Source of the DNA: Priestia aryabhattai B8W22
GTDB taxonomy: Bacteria > Bacillota > Bacilli > Bacillales > Bacillaceae_H
Direction: 5' to 3'
Length of the DNA stretch: 64,000 bases
Assembly: GCF_000956595.1 (NCBI RefSeq)
Contig: NZ_JYOO01000018.1
Span: 47,794-111,793, forward strand
Under the pieces are notes generated by a model. It was not told the DNA's origin. It saw nothing but the letters and a program-made list of their open reading frames with translations, and did no database searches. Every line of letters starts with the position of its first letter. The stretch's first letter is position 1. The position numbers and the translations under genes are program-made. Below, in pieces: positions 49,831 to 59,091 of the stretch.

Positions 49831-52800
49831 TTATTCCTCCGCTTGTAGTCGTCCATACGTTTTTTGCAATATGAAGTAGGACGGCTTTATTCGTTCGTGA
49901 AAAGTTGGATACTCCCAATTTTTCCACTTGTATAAGTAAAAATCTTTTAATAAAAGTTCTCCTTTTTTCTGAGTTGGAAACGTATCTACCACGTCATTGT
50001 TCTTCCTATTAACAGCTACGACTCCCACTTGAATTCCTTTTATTTTTTCGCTGGATTCTAATCCTTTTTTAGACCAAATATCTCCCATTATTTCTTTTTG
50101 ACTCGGGTCTTTTACATTTAAAAGCGCCCAAGGGATGCGAAGTTCAGCAATTCCATTTGATTCATTCACTTTAAAATCTGCTAACGAATCAAACGAAGAA
50201 GAGTTAGGGTCGCTGTTTCCTTCTTGGAGCTCCCCTGTTTCATAGGCCTCAAAAGGAATGTTTCTCTTATTTTCCCCCTCTCCAATCGCTAATTCTTTGT
50301 TAAGGGCGAGCCTAATTGGATTAAACATGCCGTTATCTTTTGTATCGGTTCCTTTTACCAATGGAATCATTTGAAGCTGATGAGCATACGAAAAATAATA
50401 CGTATCGTAATAGCTGTCTATCCGCAAGTGACTGTCTTCTTTCCCGTTTAATTCTGCTACAAAATCAATTCCTTTTGTTTTTAAAGAAGGAATTTGAGGA
50501 ATCTTTGATTGTCCCTGATTGTTAATCGTGTTAAACAAGAAATAAAGCTTTTGGTTTTCCAAATCTTTTGCACTCACGTGTAGATATAGATAACCTTCAT
50601 CACTTGTAATGTTCAATGCTTTTAACTTCTTAGAGGGCTTATATACCGACTTGCTGTTCAGCTTTTTCCAATCATCTGATTTGCCGTCTACTTTGACTTT
50701 TAGCTTTGTTCCTGGATCAAAACTCAACAGGCCAAAATGCTGCTCTCCCGTTTGCAAATTCGTCCAAAATGGCCTGCGGTTCGGATTGTCGTACTCCATC
50801 GTATTCCACGTTCGCTTGAACCATTCATCTTGCCATGTAAAGACCATACCGCCAGCCATTTTCTCTTCCACAATATCTTCGCATAAGCGCGACAGAATTT
50901 TTCCTTGTTCTTGTTCCGTATGAAAGCCTTGATCCCAACCGTATACGTTTCTATGGGTAAGTCCTCGCGAAGCCGGAATGCCAAATTCAGCAACAAGAAC
51001 GGGCATATGATGAACTTCTTTCATATTTTGCAAATAGCCTGCGTAGTTATTTTTCTCTCCTCGATGGTCTCTATAAGCGAGATAACGAGGTTCATAATTT
51101 AAGAAATCAGGATAGTACGGATAAATATGATAAGAGGCAAATAAGCCCGGCTCAAATTTTTTAGTTGTGTGAATTAAATTAGGATTAACAGACACTTTAT
51201 CTTCGTCTTCAGAAGGCTCATATGGATGCGTCAATAAATCCGTCGTCACCCAGTTCGTAAAGCTCATAGGCCGCTGCCAATCATATTTATCCTGCTCATA
51301 GGAAATTGTCTTTTCCATGAGCTGCGCAAGCCATATTTCAAAAGGGTTGCCTTTTTCGGTATAGATGTACTCCCCTTTAAAATCTTTCATTCCTTTATGT
51401 TTTTCATTTGTCGAAAGGGCTACCGTTGGATCCCATTCAACTCCTATAATCCAGCCCAAAACATAAGGAGACACGTCTGCTGTATACGTTCCGCTAGCAT
51501 GTCCCGTACGCTTTGGCAGCGTTGCATTTCCGTGAATAACGTTTACAATCCTTTTCATTTCAGCTTCGAATTCTTTTGTATTTTTCTTTGCAAAAGCATC
51601 TTGTGAATCATAGAAAACTTCTTCATTCACCCATACCCCATGAAAAAGATAAATGGGTTTCTTGGCTTTTTGGTTATACTCAGCAAGCGCTTCATAAAAG
51701 GCGGGAGGGTGAATAGTGTATACGCGGATTGAGTTTGCATTCATCTTTCCAATTTCTTTAAACCAGCGCAAATATTCTTCTTTCGAAATAGCAGTCTCAC
51801 CAGGAAAATGACCTGGCTTACTAATGCCCATATTTACTCCTTTAATCAGCACATCTTGCCACTTGCCGTTTTGATAAACTTGCAAATAATCTTTTCCTAC
51901 TTTCCCTGCTACTTTACGGTCAGCATCTTCATAGATTTCCATATTTTTATTAAAAGTAACAGAAGCAGGCTGTGATTCATTTTGCTGTTGATCTATGATC
52001 TTATTCATAAGAGGCAGGTAAACAGTCCAGTAAAAAGAAGACTCATCTTCTTTTCCGATTTTCTCTGTCCATTTCTTCCACACCGGGTAAAAAGAGGTTT
52101 GATAAATGGAAGGTACTTCTCCTTGATCTGCAAAATCTCCTGCAAAGTAATAAGTATCATATCGCTCTTTATTATGGTGAACGACTGCTGGTATGGACAA
52201 GGGAATACCATTTTCCTTTAGCTTGTTTTTCCCTTCCGAATCCAAGTGAAAGACAAACTGAGCCTGCACATCACTTTTTTGCTGCGGCGTAATTACGTCA
52301 AACCAATATTGATAAGCCGATTCATTCTGTAAATTCAATGTTTTCTTTCCTTGTTTTGTATATTGAAACCATACTGGGTTTTCTTTTAATTCTTTTTCCG
52401 TTATAATAACGAGCTTATTGGATTCATTAACAAACAGTAAGCCTTTGCCTGTAAGGTTCCACTCTTTGTTGTACTGCTTTTTGTAAGCACTTTTCACCCA
52501 AGCAGGAACTTCTTCACTGCCGAATTCCTCAAAATAGCGACCAATCCAGCCGGACCACGTCACATTGTACAATTCATACAGTTCTTTACGAACGTCTAAA
52601 GAAGTAGGGCTTCCAAATGTATTAAACTCTCCAATCAGCGTTTTTGTACGTCCATTCAGCGCTTTCTTAACGTAGCTTACGTCTTCAGAAGTCATGCCGC
52701 CATACACCAACTGAGAGCGATCTCCCCTTTTAGCTTTTACGCCTAAATCTTCTTTGTATACACCGTACGTGTCCGTGATATAAATCATATCTGCAGAGTT

Positions 52801-53079
52801 TGTTTTTGGCAGAGATTTGATGCTGTATGTTTTATTTCCCTTCGGATAAAACCCTGCATAATCTTTTGAGATTTCATAAGGCTTCCCGTCTTTGCGTACT
52901 TTCGCTTGATTCAGCATCCACATTAAGCCCTGATGCTCCCGAAACGTTTGATCTGGCACTGTTTTATCAATGACAAGCAGATTCAAATCAGTTGGTTTCT
53001 TTAGCTGCCAAATAAGAAATGGCGAAGCTGTTACTACCATAACCAAAATAATGCCGCCGATTAATAACCATTTTTTCAT
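49831..53079 (-). CDS. Membrane-anchored glycoside-hydrolase-like protein (GH2-type TIM barrel + CBM9-like)
   Basis: 1082 residues. N-terminal membrane anchor (5-24); a first domain (about 30-370) that reads like a glutamine-amidotransferase-type fold (LNLLVIDKTVPDQTFREHQG); a GH2-like TIM barrel (about 405-760) with candidate acid Glu548 in IIGVEWDP and nucleophile Glu698 in VLVAEFGIPAS; and a C-terminal beta domain (about 795-1070, VDGKSDDWKKL, EGYLYLHVS) resembling CBM9-type sugar-binding modules. It probably trims, releases or transfers the polysaccharide made by the adjoining glycosyltransferase outside the membrane. ATG overlaps the glycosyltransferase TGA (ATGA), so the two are translated together. 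Confidence 0.8.
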   Translation of the reverse strand: MKKWLLIGGIILVMVVTASPFLIWQLKKPTDLNLLVIDKTVPDQTFREHQGLMWMLNQAKVRKDGKPYEISKDYAGFYPKGNKTYSIKSLPKTNSADMIYITDTYGVYKEDLGVKAKRGDRSQLVYGGMTSEDVSYVKKALNGRTKTLIGEFNTFGSPTSLDVRKELYELYNVTWSGWIGRYFEEFGSEEVPAWVKSAYKKQYNKEWNLTGKGLLFVNESNKLVIITEKELKENPVWFQYTKQGKKTLNLQNESAYQYWFDVITPQQKSDVQAQFVFHLDSEGKNKLKENGIPLSIPAVVHHNKERYDTYYFAGDFADQGEVPSIYQTSFYPVWKKWTEKIGKEDESSFYWTVYLPLMNKIIDQQQNESQPASVTFNKNMEIYEDADRKVAGKVGKDYLQVYQNGKWQDVLIKGVNMGISKPGHFPGETAISKEEYLRWFKEIGKMNANSIRVYTIHPPAFYEALAEYNQKAKKPIYLFHGVWVNEEVFYDSQDAFAKKNTKEFEAEMKRIVNVIHGNATLPKRTGHASGTYTADVSPYVLGWIIGVEWDPTVALSTNEKHKGMKDFKGEYIYTEKGNPFEIWLAQLMEKTISYEQDKYDWQRPMSFTNWVTTDLLTHPYEPSEDEDKVSVNPNLIHTTKKFEPGLFASYHIYPYYPDFLNYEPRYLAYRDHRGEKNNYAGYLQNMKEVHHMPVLVAEFGIPASRGLTHRNVYGWDQGFHTEQEQGKILSRLCEDIVEEKMAGGMVFTWQDEWFKRTWNTMEYDNPNRRPFWTNLQTGEQHFGLLSFDPGTKLKVKVDGKSDDWKKLNSKSVYKPSKKLKALNITSDEGYLYLHVSAKDLENQKLYFLFNTINNQGQSKIPQIPSLKTKGIDFVAELNGKEDSHLRIDSYYDTYYFSYAHQLQMIPLVKGTDTKDNGMFNPIRLALNKELAIGEGENKRNIPFEAYETGELQEGNSDPNSSSFDSLADFKVNESNGIAELRIPWALLNVKDPSQKEIMGDIWSKKGLESSEKIKGIQVGVVAVNRKNNDVVDTFPTQKKGELLLKDFYLYKWKNWEYPTFHERIKPSYFILQKTYGRLQAEE

Positions 53080-54485
53080 TGTGAAACTCCTTTTCGCTGC
53101 ATGTCTCCCCAGCCTTTTTTATTGCGAATAACATCCAACAATCCATGACAGCGCCATATAACAGTTAGAGGGCGATACCAAAAAGATTCAGTCAGGGAAA
53201 AGACAAACAGCTTAGCGATATCAGATACTTTTGGATATTTGCGAAGGCTCCACTCTTCTAGCAAAACGGCCGCCATCGAATAAAGAGAACCATATACAAC
53301 CATTAAGAGAAAAAGCAAATAAGCAAACTCTACATAAATCCCGCCTACAACTAGGGAAATGACAATAAACAAATAGCCTAACATTTCCATGACCGGCCCG
53401 ATTAGTTCAATAAACACAAAATAAGGCATGGAAATCATTCCGATACTTCCGTATTTCGGATTAAACAGCATCTCTTTATGCTTCCAGAGACTATCAAATA
53501 AACCCCGGTGCCAGCGGTTCCGCTGTCTTCGCAAATATTTGATTTCATCAGGAGCCTCTGTCCAGCATACTGGATCTGGAATATAAACAATTTGATTGTT
53601 GGTTTTTTTCTGTTTAATCAGTCGGTGCAGGCGAACAACAAGCTCCATGTCTTCACCGACTGTATGAGAATACCCCCCAGCTTCAATCACCCAGCGTTTA
53701 GAAAATACGCCAAATGCTCCTGACACAATAAGTAATAAATTATGGCGACTGAGACCAATGCGCCCCATAAGAAAGGCACGTAAATATTCAATAATCTGCA
53801 TCACAACAAGCGGCTGCGTATCAAGTCCAATTGATACGACCGCACCGTTTTCGATTTTACATCCGTTTGCAATTCGAATACTTCCCCCTGAAGCAATTAC
53901 TTCTCCGTCTGAATCAATAATTGGCTTCATAACTTTTAAAAAAGCGTCTCTTTCTAATACTGAATCGCCATCGATCGAACAAAAATAAGGGTAGTTGGAT
54001 AAATTAATTCCTGCATTTAATGCATCTGACTTTCCCCCATTTTGTTTATCGACTACATATAAATAATCGTATAATTTAGAACGATATACAGCTTTTACTT
54101 CTTTCGTCTCCACTTGCTTTCTCACAACTCGATTCATTTTTACAAGAGAAAACTCTTCGATGAGCTTTTCTAGCGTATCATCTGAAGATCCGTCATTTAC
54201 TACAATTACTTCATATTCTGGATATTCAATTCCAAGCAGCGAACGCACGCTTCCAATAATCCCGACAGATTCGTTATAAGCGGGAACTAATATAGATAAC
54301 GGCGTTGTATAGCTGACCGCAAGCAAATCTTCATAAGGTTCTTCATCATTTAATTGATATTGCTTTCGCAGTTGAAAAGCAGAGATGATAAACATCATAA
54401 AATAAAAACAAAGCACAAAAATCATATAAGCAAATACAGCCCATCCACAAATGGACAATAAAAGATGCCAAACACTATTCCACAA
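53076..54485 (-). CDS. Processive family 2 glycosyltransferase
   Basis: 469 residues: two N-terminal helices (about 5-40), GT2 catalytic domain with PLSILVPAYNESVG, VVNDGSSDDT, CSIDGDSVLE (DxD), GEDMELVVRLHR (catalytic base) and RRQRNRWHRG (the QxxRW product-site motif of processive synthases), then three to four C-terminal helices. This is the layout of cellulose/poly-GlcNAc/hyaluronan-type synthases that polymerise and export. TTG 54485 is the likely start, with AAAGGAGG eight bases upstream overlapping the HEAT gene's end by 11 bases; ATG 54560 has no site. No PilZ domain is fused, so c-di-GMP control must act through a partner. Confidence 0.88.
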   Translation of the reverse strand: MWNSVWHLLLSICGWAVFAYMIFVLCFYFMMFIISAFQLRKQYQLNDEEPYEDLLAVSYTTPLSILVPAYNESVGIIGSVRSLLGIEYPEYEVIVVNDGSSDDTLEKLIEEFSLVKMNRVVRKQVETKEVKAVYRSKLYDYLYVVDKQNGGKSDALNAGINLSNYPYFCSIDGDSVLERDAFLKVMKPIIDSDGEVIASGGSIRIANGCKIENGAVVSIGLDTQPLVVMQIIEYLRAFLMGRIGLSRHNLLLIVSGAFGVFSKRWVIEAGGYSHTVGEDMELVVRLHRLIKQKKTNNQIVYIPDPVCWTEAPDEIKYLRRQRNRWHRGLFDSLWKHKEMLFNPKYGSIGMISMPYFVFIELIGPVMEMLGYLFIVISLVVGGIYVEFAYLLFLLMVVYGSLYSMAAVLLEEWSLRKYPKVSDIAKLFVFSLTESFWYRPLTVIWRCHGLLDVIRNKKGWGDMQRKGVSQ

Positions 54486-55524
54486 CCGTAATTCCTCCTT
54501 TTTCAAGCCATTCTGCTGCCATATCTTTCGAAAACTTGTCATCAGTCGTTTCGTATACATGAACTAAGTATTCTGTACCTGTTGGGATTTTCATCATTGA
54601 CTGAGCAGCATTCGAACGCACAAGAAAATGAGAATCTTTTAGCGACTGCTCGAGAAGTGACAATCCCTTCTCATCTCTCGTTTTGCCTACTAGTTTTGTA
54701 GCCATCATTCTCTCTTGCCACATATCTGATTGAAGGTGTTTCGTGAGCTCCTCTATTTTTAATGGAAAAGATAAAGCGTTAAGTGATTTCAACGAACGAA
54801 TTCGCAGTTCTTCTGATGAACTTTTCATGTGCACTTTTAAGAAATCTATATACTCTAATTTACGATTGATACCGATCATATCAATGAGTGGCAGCTGAAT
54901 TTCTTCTTGCAGGTCTTCAAATTTATTAATAAATTGCTGAAACTGCTCACTGTTCATTGTTCCAAACAAAGAGCGGTACATAAATTCAGACAGCGGTTTA
55001 GAAGTATTCGTCATGTACATAACAAACTCAGGACGGTTTAGCTTAACTAAAATCTTTAAGATTTGATTTTTTTCAGCCGCTGTACTATTTTTCTTCTCAT
55101 ACATTTCTAGTAATTGGTCTGTTAGCGTAGTGAGACCAAAGTCTTCAATAGCATAAAGGGCATTCATTCTGACACTCCACCTAGAATGATGCAGCTCTTT
55201 TTTATATTTGGGTGTAAAAACCTTCTCCGCATAGAGCGTGATGTTATTTAGAATGTCATCGCCTTGCACAGCTGCAGAAAAACCGCTCAATAGTTCCTCT
55301 ACACCCGCCAGCTCTATTTTATTTTTAGGTTCTATCCGATGTTCTTCATCTTTTCTGTATAAATAAATAAAAAGAGATTCTTTCATACTGTCTTTATAGG
55401 ATTCTACTTTTGCCCGAAAAGCGTTTAAACGTGCCTTTTGAATAAGTAAATAACTTAGAAAACTGACTAAAAGCAATAGCAATCCCCCAAATAAGACATA
55501 TACCACTTGAATAGACATCGCCAT
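54475..55524 (-). CDS. Membrane-anchored HEAT-repeat protein
   Basis: 349 residues: one membrane helix (about 8-28), a basic/helical linker, then a run of paired helices of HEAT/ARM type from about 110 (WSVRMNALYAIEDFGLTTLT, LRIRSLKSLNALSFPLK, WQERMMATKLVGKTRDEKGL, FLVRSNAAQSMMKIPTGT). Such scaffolds carry protein contacts. Its place between the cyclase and the synthase, with stop-start contacts on both sides (TAAATG in front, 11-base overlap behind), suggests it couples the signalling protein to the glycosyltransferase at the membrane. It has no enzymatic motif. Confidence 0.85.
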   Translation of the reverse strand: MAMSIQVVYVLFGGLLLLLVSFLSYLLIQKARLNAFRAKVESYKDSMKESLFIYLYRKDEEHRIEPKNKIELAGVEELLSGFSAAVQGDDILNNITLYAEKVFTPKYKKELHHSRWSVRMNALYAIEDFGLTTLTDQLLEMYEKKNSTAAEKNQILKILVKLNRPEFVMYMTNTSKPLSEFMYRSLFGTMNSEQFQQFINKFEDLQEEIQLPLIDMIGINRKLEYIDFLKVHMKSSSEELRIRSLKSLNALSFPLKIEELTKHLQSDMWQERMMATKLVGKTRDEKGLSLLEQSLKDSHFLVRSNAAQSMMKIPTGTEYLVHVYETTDDKFSKDMAAEWLEKGGITVVE

Positions 55525-57132
55525 TTATTTCACCTTCTTCATTAAATGACGTACGCGCGCTTCAAGCTCCATTAACTTAAATGGCTTTGTCATGTAATCG
55601 TCTGCCCCAAGTTCTAATGCTCTTTGAATATCTTGTTCGCTGTTTCGTGATGTAAGCATAATAACCGTGTACTGATCGTGACGTTTCTGCTGCCTTAATT
55701 TTTGCAGCACCTCTAAGCCATCCATTTTAGGCATCATTCCGTCTAAAATAACAAAGTAGTGATCGCTAGAGTTAATCCATTGAGACTCAAAAAATTCGAT
55801 GCCATCTTTAAACACTTCTATTTTCACTTCATAGCGATCTCCTACATCAATCTTACTTAAAAGCTCTTTCAGCATCGTTCGAATGATAGAATCATCATCA
55901 ATAATAGCCATACGAAGCGTTCGCTTTTTAACCAGCTTGCTTTGAGAAGAAGCTACAATTCTTTGACGTCCTGATTCCTTCGCTATATATAATGCTTCAT
56001 CAGCTTGATGAAGCGCTTTTTCTAACGGCCATTCAGTGTTATGAACTTCTACAACTCCGCCGGAAAAGCTGCAATAAAACGAATCGCTTTGATGTGTGAA
56101 CACTTTTTTCACAAAGAACTCCAATAATCTATTTAATACTGTTTCTGCCTCTTTTATATTGGTTTTTGGCAGTAAAAGAATAAATTCTTCGCCTCCATAT
56201 CTAAAAATGTGATCTGTTGGACGAATTTCATGCTTCATATACTCTACAAATGCTTGCAGCACGCGGTCTCCCATAAGATGTCCATATTGATCATTTATTT
56301 TCTTAAAGAAATCTAAATCTAAAATCGCTAAACAAAAAGGATCTTTTAAGCGGTCGTAGCTGGATAGCTGCTGACTGTAGATTTCTTTTAAATACGTTCG
56401 GTTATAGGCTCCTGTTAATTCATCAAACATTAAATAGGAGTTAAACATCTGCTTTCGTTCAATATGGTGACCAATTCGAAGCAGACTTTCTTCCATATCG
56501 AGAGGTTTAACAAGGAAGTCATCGGCCCCTAATTTAAAAGCCTTCAAACGCGTCTCTCTATGATTATCAACGCTCATCATGACAATCGGAACGAACAGTT
56601 GCTTTGTTTTATCACGTAAAAATGAAAGAATGTCAAAGCCTGTACAGTCTTTCATATGTACATCAACAACAAAACAATCCGGCTTTAATTCGTAAAAAGC
56701 CGTAATGGCTTTTTCTTTAGACGCAGTTGCTAATACGTACCACCCTTGTTTTTCAAACTGTTCTTTTAAATACATCAGCATTGAAAGGTCGTCGTCAACA
56801 AGTAAAATATTAGCTGTTTGTTCACTGATTTCTATCAGTTTATTTATATCTTCTGCGGATTGAATTTCATCTTGATAACAAATTTTAATAATATCTAATA
56901 AAAAAGTATTCAACTCCGCGTAATCCCAGGTTTTTTTCTGTTTTTTTTCAACAGCTTCCATTAATTCGCGGGAACGATCTCCTAAATAATGCAGTCCAAT
57001 AGTCGCAGACGTTCCAGAAATTGAATGCAAAAAGCGGTACACCTCTTCATGAAGTATTTCTTCATTTTGATCAGTCCACTCTTGCAGCTGCTTACGCACA
57101 TTAGCTAATAATGCAATTTGATATTTATCCAT
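55525..57132 (-). CDS. HPt-REC-GGDEF-REC diguanylate cyclase response regulator
   Basis: 535 residues. HPt-like domain at the N-terminus (FLHSISGTSATIGL, phospho-His about 36); receiver 1 (about 110-225, NILLVDDDLSM, FVVDVHMKD, FLVKPLD); GGDEF domain (about 232-400) with active motif RYGGEEF and an RPTD inhibitory site five residues before it, so it should make c-di-GMP and be feedback-limited; receiver 2 (about 415-535, AIIDDDSIIRTML, VILDGMMPKMDG, YMTKPFK). ATG 57132 with AAAGGGTG; a GTG three codons earlier overlaps the site. First gene of the six-gene operon. It is both phosphorelay intermediate and second-messenger source. Confidence 0.92.
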   Translation of the reverse strand: MDKYQIALLANVRKQLQEWTDQNEEILHEEVYRFLHSISGTSATIGLHYLGDRSRELMEAVEKKQKKTWDYAELNTFLLDIIKICYQDEIQSAEDINKLIEISEQTANILLVDDDLSMLMYLKEQFEKQGWYVLATASKEKAITAFYELKPDCFVVDVHMKDCTGFDILSFLRDKTKQLFVPIVMMSVDNHRETRLKAFKLGADDFLVKPLDMEESLLRIGHHIERKQMFNSYLMFDELTGAYNRTYLKEIYSQQLSSYDRLKDPFCLAILDLDFFKKINDQYGHLMGDRVLQAFVEYMKHEIRPTDHIFRYGGEEFILLLPKTNIKEAETVLNRLLEFFVKKVFTHQSDSFYCSFSGGVVEVHNTEWPLEKALHQADEALYIAKESGRQRIVASSQSKLVKKRTLRMAIIDDDSIIRTMLKELLSKIDVGDRYEVKIEVFKDGIEFFESQWINSSDHYFVILDGMMPKMDGLEVLQKLRQQKRHDQYTVIMLTSRNSEQDIQRALELGADDYMTKPFKLMELEARVRHLMKKVK

Positions 57133-57617
57133 CTTATACACCCTTTGTTCGATATAGTTAACACTTACCCCATATTAATCCATCCATTTTTTATAATATT
57201 TTGTAAGTAAATGAAATATTTTCTTACTTTTATTTTAAGTATGTTTTTTCTAAATGAAAAGCAATTCCTTTTTAACCATACTTTTCCTCTAATGATTTTA
57301 CTTTAAAATGATTCTTTTTTCACTCATTATTTTCCCTTTCTAATAAGTAAAATGCCCTGTTATCTTCTTTATAAATAGATCTACAACCTTATTGACAAAA
57401 TTAATGAGTCTTTGTTACCCTTATACACGTTGTGAAAAATTTAAAAGTGAATGTTAAGGAAAGCAGCCGTTTTGATGAATAATCAATCAAATCAGGTTCT
57501 TTCCTTTTTATATTTTTACTAAGGCAGATACTTTGCTAAATAAAGTTTCGCTTTATACACCGTGTCCTCTTTGTCATAGGCGCACTTAGACCGAAAACAG
57601 ACGGAAAGGAGTATAAA
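57133..57617. other. Divergent control region of the exopolysaccharide operon
   Basis: Nearly 500 A+T-rich bases between the cyclase gene (minus) and the GNAT-like gene (plus). The minus-strand promoter should lie in the first 150 bases but no clean -35/-10 pair is visible. A hairpin AAGGAAAG/CTTTCCTT with inner TTGAT/ATCAA and a T-tract (57456-57510) faces the plus strand. No ORF or known aptamer seen. Confidence 0.5.
57456..57510 (+). terminator. Terminator-like hairpin ahead of the GNAT-like gene
   Basis: Outer stem AAGGAAAG/CTTTCCTT, inner stem TTGAT/ATCAA, then TTTTTATATTTTT. No gene precedes it on this strand, so it may end a short leader RNA begun near 57400; the gene at 57618 starts 108 bases later. 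Confidence 0.5.
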
Positions 57618-58133
57618 ATGTTTACTCAGCTTACAGAAAAAAACCAGAATGCAGAAGAACTAAAAGAAACACTTGATGATTTAGAGTTTCAGCTATTTCG
57701 CATGCAGGATAATTTAAAAGAAATTGCTAAAAAGTACGAAGTTATTGGTGTCGATCAGCCTGAAGATAATCAGTTAGTTATTGTATCGGCACAAAATGAC
57801 GGAAGCGCATGTAAAATTATGCTAAATGAATGTACAAAAGCCTATAGAGGGGCTTGGGATTTTGCCATCGATGGCGTATATGAAGATAATCACACGATTT
57901 TTATCGGTGACATTAAAGGTCCCGCTAATAGGGGATATGGCTCTGTATGTATGAATTATTTAAAAGAAGTAGCGGTTGATCAAAATGTTCATGTTATTAA
58001 AGGCGATATTGCTGAGCGCGACTGGGATCATCTCGAAAGATTGATTCATTTTTATGAAAAACATAACTTTGAGGTAAATATTGATTATACAAATAAGTGC
58101 GGAGAGATTGAATGGACTCCAGCTTATCAATAA
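57618..58133 (+). CDS. GNAT-like acetyltransferase family protein
   Basis: 171 residues. The first 45 form a charged helix (EELKETLDDLEFQLFRMQDN). The rest reads as a GNAT fold: strands FAIDGVYEDNHTIFIGDIKG, the acetyl-CoA loop NRGYGSVCMNYLKEVA, and HLERLIHFYEKHNFEVNID, the usual C-terminal helix and strand. Acceptor unknown. ATG 57618 follows GGAAAGGAG. Monocistronic, ended by a strong terminator. Confidence 0.75.
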   Translation: MFTQLTEKNQNAEELKETLDDLEFQLFRMQDNLKEIAKKYEVIGVDQPEDNQLVIVSAQNDGSACKIMLNECTKAYRGAWDFAIDGVYEDNHTIFIGDIKGPANRGYGSVCMNYLKEVAVDQNVHVIKGDIAERDWDHLERLIHFYEKHNFEVNIDYTNKCGEIEWTPAYQ

Positions 58134-58165
58134 AAAACGAACAGACAGCGTCTGTTCGTTTTTTT
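58132..58165. terminator. Bidirectional terminator
   Basis: Stem AAAAAACGAACAGAC/GTCTGTTCGTTTTTTT around AGC, between convergent GNAT-like and isomerase genes; it overlaps both stops. Confidence 0.93.
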
Positions 58166-58898
58166 ATTTGATATATGCTAAGCTTTTTTTTATGCTGCTA
58201 AGAGGATTTTCTTTGCACTGATCTTGTTCAACAATCCACCATTTTACTCCTGCTCTATGTCCTTCTTGCATGACAGCCTTTACATCTACGCCTCCGGTAC
58301 CAAGAGGAGCAAAAAATTGCTCACTGTCTGCTGTCATATCTTTTAAATGGATAAAAGGCGTACGATTTCGATAGTGCTTCATCCACTCAACTGGATCTTC
58401 GCCTGCTTTAGTGAGCCAATAAATGTCCAGCTCGACGTTTACCCCAGTTTCTTCTAGAATCGTTTGGAGAGCTGACTTTCCAGTTGACAATTTTTCCAGC
58501 TCAAAATCATGATGATGATAGCTAAACGACAGGCCTTCTTTTTTACAATAAGCATCAATGTAATTTAAAGAATCAATAAGTTCGAAATATCCTTTTTCAG
58601 TTTGTCGTTCAGGCATTAAATAAGGACAAACAATATGTGAATTTCCAACTTGCTGCTCAAAGTGAATCACTTGCTCTAAATTTGATTCTAATTGTTCAAG
58701 CGGCACGTGACTAGAAGCTGCCTTCAGCTGTAAATCCGTTAACCATGCTCTTACTTCTTGCGCTGTATATCCTTCGTACCCCGCAAACTCTACCCCTTGA
58801 TACCCTAAAGCCGCTACTTTTTGAAGAGTTCCTTTAAAGTCTTTTTTCGTTTCTTCACGTAGCGTATAAAGCTGAACTCCTATAGGTATTTCTCCCAT
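58164..58898 (-). CDS. Xylose-isomerase-like TIM barrel (sugar phosphate isomerase/epimerase)
   Basis: 244 residues: IGVQLYTLREETKKDFKGTL, GYQGVEFAGYEGYTA, FSYHHHDFEL (metal ligands), VELDIYWLTKAGEDPVEWM and FIHLKDMTAD are the AP-endonuclease-2/IolE-like barrel motifs. Such proteins isomerise or dehydrate sugars and polyols. ATG 58898 with GGGGGAGAG. It follows the sugar ABC importer genes on the same strand (190 bases later, across a repeat copy), so it may act on the imported sugar; substrate not readable. Confidence 0.85.
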   Translation of the reverse strand: MGEIPIGVQLYTLREETKKDFKGTLQKVAALGYQGVEFAGYEGYTAQEVRAWLTDLQLKAASSHVPLEQLESNLEQVIHFEQQVGNSHIVCPYLMPERQTEKGYFELIDSLNYIDAYCKKEGLSFSYHHHDFELEKLSTGKSALQTILEETGVNVELDIYWLTKAGEDPVEWMKHYRNRTPFIHLKDMTADSEQFFAPLGTGGVDVKAVMQEGHRAGVKWWIVEQDQCKENPLSSIKKSLAYIK

Positions 58899-58941
58899 CT
58901 TCTCTCCCCCTGTTCATTAAGAAAGTGATTGAACTATGGCT

Positions 58942-59085
58942 AAATCAACAGCTAGAAGCAATTAACTACAATCAAATCTACGTTCATCCTAGAAAGGAAA
59001 AAATCCGAACGAATTTGATTCTCGATCAATAATAAGATTCGTTCGGATCCTCCTTTAACTAACATACTTTTTTCTCAACATCTGC
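58942..59085 (-). repeat. Interspersed repeat, degenerate left-truncated (copy G)
   Basis: Keeps only the right part: AATCAACAGCTAGAAGCAA, CTACGTTCATCC, a long stem ATCCGAACGAATTTGATT...AATAAGATTCGTTCGGAT with T-run on the minus strand, and a worn end (CTCAACATCTGCTGCTTTTT). It lies about seven bases past the stop of the ABC permease gene (59092). Confidence 0.85.
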
Positions 59086-59091
59086 TGCTTT

